NCBI GenBank assembly: GCA_003952965.2
Contig: RXIC02000413.1
Location: forward strand, 62,001-126,000
Origin: Morella rubra
Lineage: Eukaryota; Streptophyta; Magnoliopsida; Fagales; Myricaceae
Reading direction: 5' to 3'
DNA: 64,000 nucleotides
Positions 50,720 to 64,000 of this stretch are shown here, one piece after another. How positions within the stretch are numbered: the stretch's first letter is position 1; each line of letters begins with the position of its first letter. The notes below the pieces were generated by a model that saw only the letters and a list, made by a program, of their open reading frames with translations, was not told where the DNA came from and made no database searches. The position numbers and the translations under genes were made by a program.

Positions 50720-52173
50720 GTTGTTTTTAGAGCTTTTGTTTGTTCTGATTTACAAATAGTTTGGCGAAATTGGTCAGGAAGAAGAAACTAGGGTTAGCGT
50801 TAAGGCTGGGGTTAGCGTTGGAAAGTGTGGATTAAGGGAGTGGATTGAGGACGACTGGAGTGGTTGGGGGAGAGTGGCTACGAAAGAAGAGACGAATGGG
50901 CAGTGGAGGCGTAGAAAAGTTGGGTTCGAAATGGAGGTCCAGGTGTTGATAAAGTTCTGAATCGTTTAACAGAAATCAATGGCGTCTTGGGCTCTCTCTC
51001 TCTCTCTCTTGAGCTCTTTTTGTCTGTAGAAGAAGAACGTTGTTTGAAATTGTGAACGGGAAGCGAACCCGCTATTTTTGTCGTCGCCTGACTCGGTGCT
51101 ACTACAAAGGGTTTACGTAGAGTGAATAGTGATTGATATCTTTGGGTCGGAGGTTTGACCTGATTGATCATTTCTCTGCCGTCCGATCTTCAACATTCTT
51201 TTGCCATGGATATGATTTGCATGTGATGCGCACGAGCAGCGACGCCCAACTCCATTGAATTTTTGCTTTTAATTTTCTTTTCGCTTTTTGGCCTCGTTGC
51301 TTTAATTTGACCCAATATGTTATTGATTCGTAGAGCCCGCCCGCACAGCCACATGGTCAACATGCAAAGGAGCTTGGCAGTCAATAAATAAAGGCCATGA
51401 ATTACTTTTTTTAATCTTTACTTTAGATAACAGGCCCCAGCATCTTGGCTGAATGAGAAGTTAACTCTGCATTTAAATTGATCAAAGTCCATATTCGATA
51501 ACCCAAGAGGTGATCCAAGGATGAATTATTAACTGAAGCTTTACTAGCTAATTATATTAAGGTGAAACAATTTAATTGAATCCTCAACATTTTCCTTTAA
51601 TTATTTTTTTAATTCTAGCATAGATTCTTTTTTGGAAAAGCTAACGGAAATGTTGTTATATTGACTTTTCTTGGTCTACTTCTAAATAGAAAAGTTTGAA
51701 GAATTAAAATAATTCCTATTAATTTTGGCCCCTCCACTATAGTTCTCCTTGCCTTGCAGGAAATAGGAATGAATCCCTAAAGCTAGCTGGCACTGCAGGC
51801 AAGAGTTTTCTTCAACCGAAAGCGAAAATGCTGTCAGCAATAATAGCAAGATTAATCCACAATAGCACATGGAGGAGAGTAAAAAGTGCCAATCGGACTA
51901 TGCTTCCTTAATCGATTGCTATTAAGAGCATCCAATTACACCCGATAAAGAGAATTTGTCCAACAAACGTATCAAGATCCAATTACTACAGAAGCACACT
52001 TCTGGATCACAAACTAGACAAGACAAATCAGATAATTTAAACCAAAAGATGGAGCCCTCAGATCCATCAATTAGAGCAAGGTTTAAACCTTATTACAACA
52101 AATGACACAATAGGTGAGGGTGACGCCAGAAGTTTGATTGAAAAACAAAAACAAAAAAAGTTATTGCGTTGGC

Positions 52174-52278
52174 TCAGGAGAGACAAGTGAGGCAAAAAGG
52201 TCCAACTTCTGGCTGTTGCTTCGTAGGTTCAGCAGGGAAGTATTTTAAACCCATCAGATCACCAACCTGACTGATAAC
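52174..52278 (-). pseudogene. Altered copy of the last LCB2 exon (copy A)
   Basis: It begins like the true last exon (VISQVGDLMGLKYFPAEPTK) after a proper acceptor, but small missing blocks change the end from QQQEKLQKLD to QQPEVGPFCLTCLS. Copy B at 54,909-55,001 is intact. The difference could be a decayed duplicate or a consensus error. Confidence 0.85.
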
Positions 52279-52615
52279 CTGGAAAAGAAACAATCTCAAC
52301 AGGAGTTGATAGACGAGTAATAAAAGCATTATAGAATATCTCTTAAACAAAAGAAGTTGTCCACAGAACGCTAGTAAACAAAATGGCAAGGCTTATATCA
52401 ATAACAGGATAGTCTTTCCTATATAACTTTCACTCCCTTGGCTAAACGTGGCCTAATACTATGATCACCTCATTAGTCGTATCCTTTAGGATGGCTCACG
52501 TGTGAGCAAAATATGCATCTATTGTGCTACTGCTCTCCTCTGCCTCAAATTAGAAGGATGCATTTGCAACTATCCATACGACTTCCACTGAGACAGATCC
52601 AGTCTTTTCGATTAC

Positions 52616-52711
52616 CTCCAATGCTTTGATCAAGTCTTCCTTTGAGTGAGAAGCAGAACAGCATATACGAGCCCTCCCTAACAGGAGGGGGGTGGCTGGA
52701 AATCCAACTGT
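52616..52711 (-). pseudogene. Stranded penultimate LCB2 exon
   Basis: It encodes TVGFPATPLLLGRARICC followed by SASHSKEDLIKALE and then a good GT donor, in phase 0 with the last exon. This is the LCB2 C-terminal segment (in relatives ...VGFPATPLLLARARICISAS...). It is not present between 55,002 and 55,615, where the contiguous LCB2 gene should have it. Upstream of residue T the coding match stops abruptly. Two residues differ from the usual sequence (G for A, C for I). Confidence 0.85.
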
Positions 52712-52739
52712 CATTTAGTCAAGGCTACATTTCTTGGAA

Positions 52740-53271
52740 CTTTCTGCTTGAGGTGTGACCCCCCATCTGGCAATCTAAATCAGACAGGAGATGGAGCTGC
52801 CTGGGTTGGTGTGGAAGGAGGGGGCTGGCAAGGCGTCCTACATGGGGTTGCCCAGGGTTTTGAAGCAGCGCTGCCCTGTTATCGGAGTGTGTAATTGAGA
52901 TTTGGATGACGTTTTTAAAGCAAGGGAGGTACAATGGACTACAGGAATCTATATTTTTACTGTTGCCATGGCAATATGATGGCATGGTGACTCACTCTAG
53001 ATGTGGTTCATTCACGCATCTTCAATTTCCTGAATCTGAAATCACTGGGTATAACAGTGTTCGTAATGAAAGTGTACGGATCTTGAGTGAGATGGTCCAA
53101 CAAGAGCAGTCTTTCAACACAATAACCTTCAGTGCTTTGCTTGACCCGGTGGATGAAGTACGCCGAAACCCGTTCACTGGTTCTCTGTACATCATGTGCA
53201 CAGAGCTGTGAGTGTTATCTTTATGTCTCGACATGCCACCACAAATGTGGAGATGACGGCGGTTATATAGC
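52740..53271. other. Patchwork sequence between the duplicated copies
   Basis: No gene. From about 52,985 it carries short exact matches, in the same order, to FUS3 intron 1 and exon 1 and the DNA just upstream: CTAGATGTGGTTCA (49,430), CTGGGTATAACAGT (49,617), GTACGGATCTT (49,674) and GTACGCCGAAACCCGT (50,017). About 1.2 kb is thus represented in ~0.35 kb. 52,740-52,985 matches nothing I can see. Confidence 0.75.
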
Positions 53272-54908
53272 GATTAGATGCTCCGGCATGGGTGACACAT
53301 GTGCAATGTGGATTCATGGTGGCGTCCGGATGCATCCTCCTGACCATTAGGTCAGTGGCATGATAATATAGCATGGTTGTTTTTAGAGCTTTTGTTTGTT
53401 CTGATTTACAAATAGTTTGGCGAAATTGGTCAGGAAGAAGAAACTAGGGTTAGCGTTAAGGCTGGGGTTAGCGTTGGAAAGTGTGGATTAAGGGAGTGGA
53501 TTGAGGACGACTGGAGTGGTTGGGGGAGAGTGGCTACGAAAGAAGAGACGAATGGGCAGTGGAGGCGTAGAAAAGTTGGGTTCGAAATGGAGGTCCAGGT
53601 GTTGATAAAGTTCTGAATCGTTTAACAGAAATCAATGGCGTCTTGGGCTCTCTCTCTCTCTCTGAGCTCTTTTTGTCTGTAGAAGAAGAACGTTGTTTGA
53701 AATTGTGAACGGGAAGCGAACCCGCTATTTTTGTCGTCGCCTGACTCGGTGCTACTACAAAGGGTTTACGTAGAGTGAATAGTGATTGATATCTTTGGGT
53801 CGGAGGTTTGACCTGATTGATCATTTCTCTGCCGTCCGATCTTCAACATTCTTTTGCCATGGATATGATTTGCATGTGATGCGCACGAGCAGCGACGCCC
53901 AACTCCATTGATTTTTGCTTTTAATTTTCTTTTCGCTTTTTGGCCTCGTTGCTTTAATTTGACCCAATATGTTATTGATTCGTAGAGTCCGCCCGCACAG
54001 CCACATGGTCAACATGCAAAGGAGCTTGGCAGTCAATAAATAAAGGCCATGAATTACTTTTTTTAATCTTTACTTTAGATAACAGGCCCCAGCATCTTGG
54101 CTGAATGAGAAGTTAACTCTGCATTTAAATTGATCAAAGTCCATATTCGATAACCCAAGAGGTGATCCAAGGATGAATTATTAACTGAAGCTTTACTAGC
54201 TAATTATATTAAGGTGAAGCAATTTAATTGAATCCTCAACATTTTCCTTTAATTATTTTTTAATTCTAGCATAGATTCTTTTTTGGAAAAGCTAACGGAA
54301 ATGTTGTTACATTGACTTTTCTGGGTCTACTTCTAAATAGAAAAGTTTGAAGAATTAAAATAATTCCTATTAATTTTGGCCCCTCCACTATAGTTCTCCT
54401 TGCCTTGCAGGAAATAGGAATGAATCCCTAAAGCTAGCTGGCACTGCAGGCAAGAGTTTTCTTCAACCGAAAGCGAAAATGCTGTCAGCAATAATAGCAA
54501 GATTAATCCACAATAGCACATGGAGGAGAGTGAAAAGTGCCAATCGGACTATGCTTCCTTAATCGATTGCTATTAAGAGCATCCAATTACACCCGATAAA
54601 GAGAATTTGTCCAACAAACGTATCAAGATCCAATTACTACAGAAGCACACTTCTGGATCACAAACTAGACAAGACAAATCAGATAATTTAAACCAAAAGA
54701 TGGAGCCCTCAGATCCATCCATTAGAGCAAGGTTTAAACCTTATTACAACAAATGACACAATAGGTGAGGGTGACGCCAGAAGTTTGATTGAAAAACAAA
54801 AACAAAAAAAGTTATTGCGTGCAAGGCAGAAGATTGTTTTTCACGCTCAGCTTCTCCAACCTTTCCTTTTGCCGCTTCCGAGAGACAAGTGAGGCAAAAA
54901 GATTTCTC

Positions 54909-58425
<3,517 letters not shown>

Positions 58426-59241
58426 CTTCGACCAACCTCGATTGTCTTTCAATGAAGAGCAAAAGGCTTCGCGTATTCAGGTCAGCGGGAAATGAGAAGC
58501 GGATCCGGGCTCCCAAACTCTCCCAAAGGTTCAGAGAGAGAGGAGAGAGAGAGAGAGAGAGAGGAGGTGGGGAATTAGGATTTGGGACGCCGTTTCGGCC
58601 TATCCACTGTTTCCACTTGGACGGATTATGGCAGGGCCCCGGTCTCGCAGAATTTACTGAACTAAGTGAACCTAATGGAAAGGACTATATTCGGTGCTTT
58701 TTTATGTATAATGCATATTCTCTCTTTGACCGTAAATTTTTCACCACGCTCTGCACTTTTCTGCACGTTGAAATGAGTCTATGTGTTACTTGGGAAAAAA
58801 AAAAAAGAATATTTGTTGAACTAAATAAATATAAAAGACACACTTATTTTGAACTAAATAAATATAAAAGACACACTTATATACATACAGAAGCAGTTAA
58901 TATGAGAAATACGGGGCAAAATAAAAAATGAAAAAAATCACAAAGTAGGGCGGCTAGGCCTAGCTGCTTCTTTCTTAACTTCTTCTTCTTTTTTTTTTTT
59001 TTAAGCGAGTGCTCTTAGCTTTTAACTGTAAAGTAACGGCGTATAAAAACAAAACTGTAAAAGTAACGACCTCAATATTCATCGTCGAAATAATCGATAT
59101 TCTTTCTTTTTTCTTGATCGAAATAATTAATAACCGATATTCGCCTTCTTGTGTATGACACATACACCCAGAAAACCCTAACCCGTCCCACTCGAGAGCC
59201 CCGAATCTCATACTGAGAATAACACTTTGTGGGGCAAACTC
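58426..59241. promoter_or_regulatory. Divergent promoter region of LCB2 and the CHZ-like gene
   Basis: An 816-base intergenic span between two divergently transcribed genes. It holds a GA microsatellite (58,533-58,563), probably in the LCB2 5' UTR or promoter, and a 33-base tandem repeat at 58,818-58,880. Shared regulation of the two genes is possible but not shown. Confidence 0.55.
58818..58880. repeat. 33-base tandem repeat, two copies
   Basis: The unit begins GAACTAAATAAATATAAAAG and ends in a CACACTTAT block. The first copy is 58,818-58,850; the second (58,851-58,880) is identical over its 30 bases. It lies within the divergent promoter region. Confidence 0.95.
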
Positions 59242-59847
59242 ATGGCGGAAACCAAGAATCAAGAAAAACCCCCATTGCCCGCCAAGCGCAAACCCGATCT
59301 CAGCAGAGAAGACAACGAAGACAACCAAAAGAAAACTCAGAAATTGGAGGCTTCTCCTGAGAACTACAACAACGTCTCCTCGGTTTCCCAAGAAAAAAAC
59401 CGCAGTCTAGAAGCCTCTGAACGCAATTCTTCCCCAGCTGAAGTGAAAGACAGTAAATTGGAGGCTGATTTTGTTGCCGAAGACGAGGACGACGAGGATG
59501 AGGAAGGGGAGGACTACGAAGGAGAAGATGAGGACGAAGACGGTGACGGTGACTATGATAGTGGGCAAGCTGAGGAGAACCGGAAGGGAGAGGGGAAAGC
59601 GAGGGATGACAAGGGAAAGGGAAAAATGATAGTTGAAGAACAAGATGACAGTGATGACGAAGACGAAGACGGTGACGTTGGTAGCAATTTATCGAATGGT
59701 GAAAGCGATTTATCGGAAGATCCCCTAGCGGAGGTAGATTTGGATAACATTCTACCGTCGAGAACTCGGAGGCGGACTGTTCAGCCTGGGGTTTACATTT
59801 CTAACGATCTCGGCCATGACGATGATAGCGACGATAGCGACGCATAA
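59242..59847 (+). CDS. Acidic nuclear protein with CHZ-like (H2A.Z chaperone) segment
   Basis: Single exon, 201 residues from the ATG of MAETKNQEKPPLPAKRKPD. A basic N-terminal patch (PAKRKPD) may act as a nuclear signal. Residues ~80-150 are dominated by long Asp/Glu runs. Near the C-terminus SEDPLAEVDLDNILPSRTRR resembles the CHZ motif of Chz1-type histone chaperones, which bind H2A.Z-H2B dimers; it is followed by TVQPGVYISND and an acidic tail. A histone-chaperone role in the nucleus is inferred from composition and this motif. Low complexity limits certainty, but an uninterrupted frame, a proper ATG and a conserved-looking motif support a real gene. Confidence 0.75.
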   Translation: MAETKNQEKPPLPAKRKPDLSREDNEDNQKKTQKLEASPENYNNVSSVSQEKNRSLEASERNSSPAEVKDSKLEADFVAEDEDDEDEEGEDYEGEDEDEDGDGDYDSGQAEENRKGEGKARDDKGKGKMIVEEQDDSDDEDEDGDVGSNLSNGESDLSEDPLAEVDLDNILPSRTRRRTVQPGVYISNDLGHDDDSDDSDA

Positions 59848-62800
59848 GCTGGAGGAAGGTTAGTGAAAATCAATTGCAGAAATTTGGGTTTTAGATTTGG
59901 TGGTAGTCTTAGTGCCTCGGTTAAACTAATGACAAGAGTTAATTTTTGTTTCGGGAACAATGCGGTGAGTGTTGGATTGCTGAGTTTGTGTTGTAACTCG
60001 AGGCTAAATGTGATGCCGGTTTTCGTTCAGTTTAGAAATCGTTGGTCCCCATTTACTGCTTTTGGAATCTTTTAGCATTGGAGATTTCTTGCATAACGTC
60101 ATGTGGTGTTTGTGCTCTGTCTTTATTCTCTAAAAGAAAGTAGAATTTCTTCTTTTCCGTGTGAGTGATTTCTACCTCCAAGATTAATTGGATTCTTTGC
60201 TTTGCCAAGTCAATAGCTGAAGAGATGATAGGAATGACAAAGGGAATTCAAATTGGATAAACATCAACTTTGTCTGAATTGCCTCTGCCCTTGTGAAAAA
60301 TGTGGAGGCTGAAGCTACTCTGCCAGTGATGTAGGCGAGTCTTCAAGGATTACGATCCAATGATTCTGGCAACACAAACCAAGTGTGATAGGTAGGGAGA
60401 CCATCAAAAACCAATTTGTGCAAAGGAACCACAAGTCCCAAAGTTAAAATGCAGAATTATATCGAAAAAGTTCCAACATTAGGTGGTACCGAAGCTTTTT
60501 GAGCCAAATGAAGCATATCCTCAGGAACCCTAATGGCCAGGTCATTGCGGGAATCATTGAGGACAAGTGCATCCAGACTTTGCTAGCAGAAGACTTTTTT
60601 TAAGGGAGTAATCCCTGTCAGTTGACCATGAGCATATGTATACGTATTACCTAAGTTGGTTGTGAAGGCCCATACCAACAAAGGAAGACAGAGCATTGGT
60701 TGGGTTACTATTTGGCATAGGATGTCTTCGAATCCAGAATCTGGTAATACGCCCATCTCATGAGATGTAAACTTCACAACTTTTATTGCCTGAGCCACAG
60801 TTATTACCTCGGCATGATACCTAGGAGCCAGATTTGCTCCAATTTCTTCAGAAAATCATTGTATCTTTTTGCATTTCCATTATATTTTACGCAGTTCACC
60901 ATTATCGACGTTGTATGACGTGGACATTGGAGTTTGATATGCTTTCATTTCCAGATTGTCTCAAGAACCAACCTCCTAATTCATACAACATAGTCATTGG
61001 AGTTTGATATGCTTTGTTGCTGGATTTTCTCAACAACCAACTCTTAATTTCTTTTCTGCAACTCGTCGCAAAATCCTGAGGGTCCAATGGTCGTTGGCAG
61101 AGCAATCACTGGTTTGTTATGGGATGTTCGGGACAGTAAAAAAAGGGATTCATGGTTGGTTGCACGATAGAGCTCAACTAACATTTGACATCGCCGTCTC
61201 TCTTTGTATATTTAGGTTGCATAGATACCTATGACTGAATTATAACTACATTGTGTCACGAAACTGAAGAGCACATTTGATAGGACCGCAGTAATTCTTT
61301 GGAACTGTTATCAATGAAGGTCATTCAAGTGTTTGTTCAGAATTCACAAGTTTTGTATAGGATTGAAAATGACTTGTGAGAGGATGAAGCACTAAATCAG
61401 AAAGTTGTGATGTCTAAATCGTTTCTTACTTCTGACTACATTCCCCAATATCTCGATGCTTGTGGGAAGCGAGTAAAGTTTGGAGGACGAGGTTATGGCT
61501 CAATCCCGGGCAGATGTGTGAGTTCTGTATATCTATCAGAAGAAATGTGTGAGTGGTGTTAGAAATGCCGAAAATGCAGTAAAGATACAGGGTCAGTATC
61601 TCCTGGGACTAAATAGATTTTACTATCTTCTTTGTGAGAGTACTCCATCTTGGCTGAATGGATTCAGTAATGTTTCTTTTGTTCTTAAAGCTAAGGTGTA
61701 TCCGTCAATTGTAGCAAATTTTTTAAAACCATTAGTTCTTCTCTGTTTTATTGATGATTCTAGCAACAACAATTTCGTATGAGACGCAAATTAAGGAGAA
61801 GTGATCCAATTTACGCTCCATGGTATTGTTGGGCCAAAATTTCCATTTGCTCGCTAGAATTTAAATTGGGCCTGTTTTCCTTGGTGAATAAATCGGTATA
61901 AAATCTAATGCACACTCATTAAAAGCCTCTTAGTTTTCAGCCACATAGACGTAGAAACATCCATGCGAGAGGCCCAACGTTCGCTGTCTTTGGCATCCCA
62001 GGAGTAAAAGGGCTATGCAAACTATTTGGCCCATGGGTTGCCCCACGTATCAATGGAGTGGATTCAACCAAAATGTGACACCTAGGACTAGGAGGCGGTA
62101 AAAAAGAAAAATCACTTGGGACATATTCGTTTTCATCATTTTTGTAGGATTTGAATTCTACTTTTATTTTTACAATCCAAACATCATAACATACACGTAT
62201 TTTTATATAATACTTTATTACTTTTTTTACACACACCAATCCCTTTCAACAACTTCTACACGCATTTTTATACAACTTTAACACTACCTAAATATTCACA
62301 ATTTTATCAGAATCCTAAAAAAAACATGAAAACGAACATCACCTTGGTTCTGCTAATTTTTCTCCCCTGCCGTGGCCTCTCAGTACAAAAATTTAAACCC
62401 CCTGAAAGTACTTTTTCCAAACGAGTCAAGTGCCAGAGCACACCATCAGAAAATGCTCTGAAACGCTGAACTTCATTAAAAACAACATGTGGTTTGTGTT
62501 CCTATTTCTAATCATGTACTGTCCCAATTCTCAACCTGGACCAGCTGACATGAGCACCATGGATTTTCACATTGTGGGATTGCCTTTTCCTCATGTTCCT
62601 TATCAGATAAAGAAGCAGAAGCTGACATCGACAGACCACTTATGTGGTCCTTTACCCACACCCACCTCTCGTTTTCCTCTGCCCTTCTTTAGAGACCACG
62701 GCCAATTGTCCTATCAAACTTGGAACCTACGAGCAAGCCATGGCAGTGGGACACTTGCATTCGGGGACCAAGTTTGGGCAACAAAAGGGACATCTTTTGT

Positions 62801-64000
62801 TTCGTCACCCTCTAAGCAAAGTTTGATGACTTTGATCAAGAATCATACGCCCCTCAATGCAGGACCACGGTCCGGGTGCCATGCGTTATGATGCCGCATG
62901 CTGCTTCAAATTTTGGAGATAACCAGATTCCCAAATTCGGTGCCAAGATTGGGTGACGCGAGATTGTGTATCGATCCCTCTTGCCTTCAGAATAGCACAA
63001 AGTTAACTAATAATGAATTAATCCTGCATTCAAGTCCCTCTCATGGGACTCAAAAATTCTTAGTTGGTGATAATTGGGAGTTGTTTTGGACTTTTTGAAT
63101 CAAAAAAGGTACGTGTGGTGGTTAGCTAACCTTTCCTGTTTTTCAACCCTTCATGTACTTCACATGCTGGCAATTCTAGTTAATCATTGAAGGCGGGGCA
63201 TATGAAGATGGAAATGATCATGACCTTTTTCTTAAAATATTCCTCTTTTTTTTTTTATGTTTTCTTTAATTTTCCTTCTCGGGTTTTCACTTTCAATTAT
63301 GTGCTTCTCCTTGTAATTATATGCAAGTGGCACCATAATTATATTTGATTTCAACTATGTTGGCATAACCACTCCCTTTCGAAATCCAAATTAGGATCCT
63401 CTGATTGGATCATTTGATTTAGCGTCATCACGTCTTACGTATTCGTGGCTTGATTTGTGCAGATAGAAGCCTAATACCAACAAAACTTGCCAGGCTAGAG
63501 ACACTTTCCACAATCTTAATTGAATACAAAAGCAATCTTGTTGGACATGCACTTCATATTTAAATAATTTGATCAGTATATTCCCTGCTGCTTAATACTA
63601 TTCCTTGTTGAACACCCCCCATGAGTGTTAGAACAGCGAGGCCATGCCATGCCATGAGGCAGCAACATTGACGGGCTTGTTCTTCCACCTCCTCTGTTTT
63701 CCTGCTCGCTTACTCTGTTCTTAAAACTCCAGATTTTTATATGCTTCTGGGGTCAATTAGGGTTTTAGACCCAGCCAGGCTGAAGGTGGATTCCGTTTTA
63801 AAGGTGCTGAAACGGCTCGGTATGGCTTATCTGCAGATCCAATGAGTTGTGACCACGTTATGGCGTTGAATAATATATATGTGCTACTGCTAGCAAAGAA
63901 AAACAAATCACAAGGGGTACCCCACCATCACATGGCTACCGAATATCGATGCTCCTCTTGGAATGGTCCACGTTAGAGAATTTAACAGAGCAGATAAATA
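59848..64000. other. Gene-poor right end of the window
   Basis: 59,848-60,250 is probably the 3' UTR of the CHZ-like gene. After that only short frames occur (154 codons or fewer) without recognisable content. The longest, 62,430-62,891, opens at GTG and matches nothing I know. Fragments near 60,500-60,800 faintly recall RNase H domains of LINE-type elements but on conflicting strands. 63,200-63,600 is AT-rich intergenic DNA. Confidence 0.55.
60925..61050. repeat. Imperfect ~70-base tandem repeat
   Basis: Two units with a 70-base period. The first 21 bases, beginning CATTGGAGTTTGATATGC, are identical at 60,925 and 60,995; the next ~35 bases agree at roughly three in four. It looks like an old local duplication in non-coding DNA. 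Confidence 0.8.

Larger units (their letters stand above)
50531..52600 (+). repeat. Direct duplication, copy A (FUS3 upstream / LCB2 3' end)
   Basis: Matches 53,272-55,290. A ~60-base block at 50,531-50,592 matches 53,272-53,332. After an unmatched patch, 50,715-52,160 matches 53,371-54,811 at roughly 99 percent, with scattered substitutions such as GAGCCC/GAGTCC and TTGTTATA/TTGTTACA and a CT-run length change. From 52,170 copy A lacks several short blocks present in copy B. Confidence 0.95.

Noticed and set aside
60480-60840. Possible LINE RNase H remnant
   Set aside because: A plus-strand fragment (GQVIAGI) and a minus-strand fragment (HAEVITVAQAIKVVK) each faintly recall RNase H, but on opposite strands and without order. 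Too weak to report.
62430-62891. 153-codon open frame near the right end
   Set aside because: It starts at GTG, has no recognisable domain, and its composition looks like promoter or UTR sequence. Not enough to call a gene.

Overview
The window is plant nuclear DNA from a eudicot, probably a woody one. Genes contain spliced introns, the flanks are AT-rich, there are 101-N assembly gaps, and every recognisable product is a plant protein. Eight protein-coding loci can be supported. Left to right they are a histidine-phosphatase (phosphoglycerate mutase-like) protein (+), a small arabinogalactan protein (+), a DYW-class PPR RNA-editing protein closest to Arabidopsis At3g26782 (+), the mitochondrial phosphate carrier MPT3/PHT3;1 (+), V-ATPase subunit C / DET3 (-), the seed master regulator FUSCA3 (-), the serine palmitoyltransferase subunit LCB2 (-), and an acidic CHZ-like histone-chaperone-type protein (+). 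Exon borders were read by eye and checked by reading-frame phase. From memory, the phosphatase, PPR and FUS3 genes are close neighbours on Arabidopsis chromosome 3 (At3g26780-At3g26790), so part of this block looks like old conserved microsynteny.

Layout. 1-2,229 has no recognisable gene. 2,230-2,330 is a gap. About 2,331-14,500 is low-quality sequence that begins with an indel-rich second version of the DNA just left of the gap. About 14,500-18,600 is clean but empty. 18,600-29,555 is a gene-dense block on the + strand. 25,833-31,121 is repeated in reverse at 31,358-36,620, giving a second, inverted MPT3. 36,621-40,934 is again noisy and is followed by a gap. 41,037-42,221 is a third copy of 30.2-31.36 kb, but this one runs on into the rest of the V-ATPase C gene. 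42,047-50,197 holds V-ATPase C and FUS3. 50,531-55,290 contains a direct duplication of the FUS3 upstream region and the LCB2 3' end. 54,909-58,425 is LCB2, 59,242-59,847 the CHZ-like gene, and the rest has no supported gene.

The strongest unexplained signals are structural. The inverted duplication, the third copy, the noisy blocks beside gaps, the split LCB2 exons and the missing V-ATPase C exon together point to a draft assembly in which raw long-read fill and alternative haplotype pieces were joined. If 31,358-41,036 is removed, MPT3 and V-ATPase C become ordinary convergent neighbours. Two non-autonomous hAT-type elements with 8-bp target duplications are clear. I found no convincing new biological system. 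Points of real biology worth checking are a GC-AG intron in V-ATPase C, a DYW protein ending in DSL, an SHG in place of RHG in the phosphatase-like protein, and a perfect RY box upstream of FUS3.
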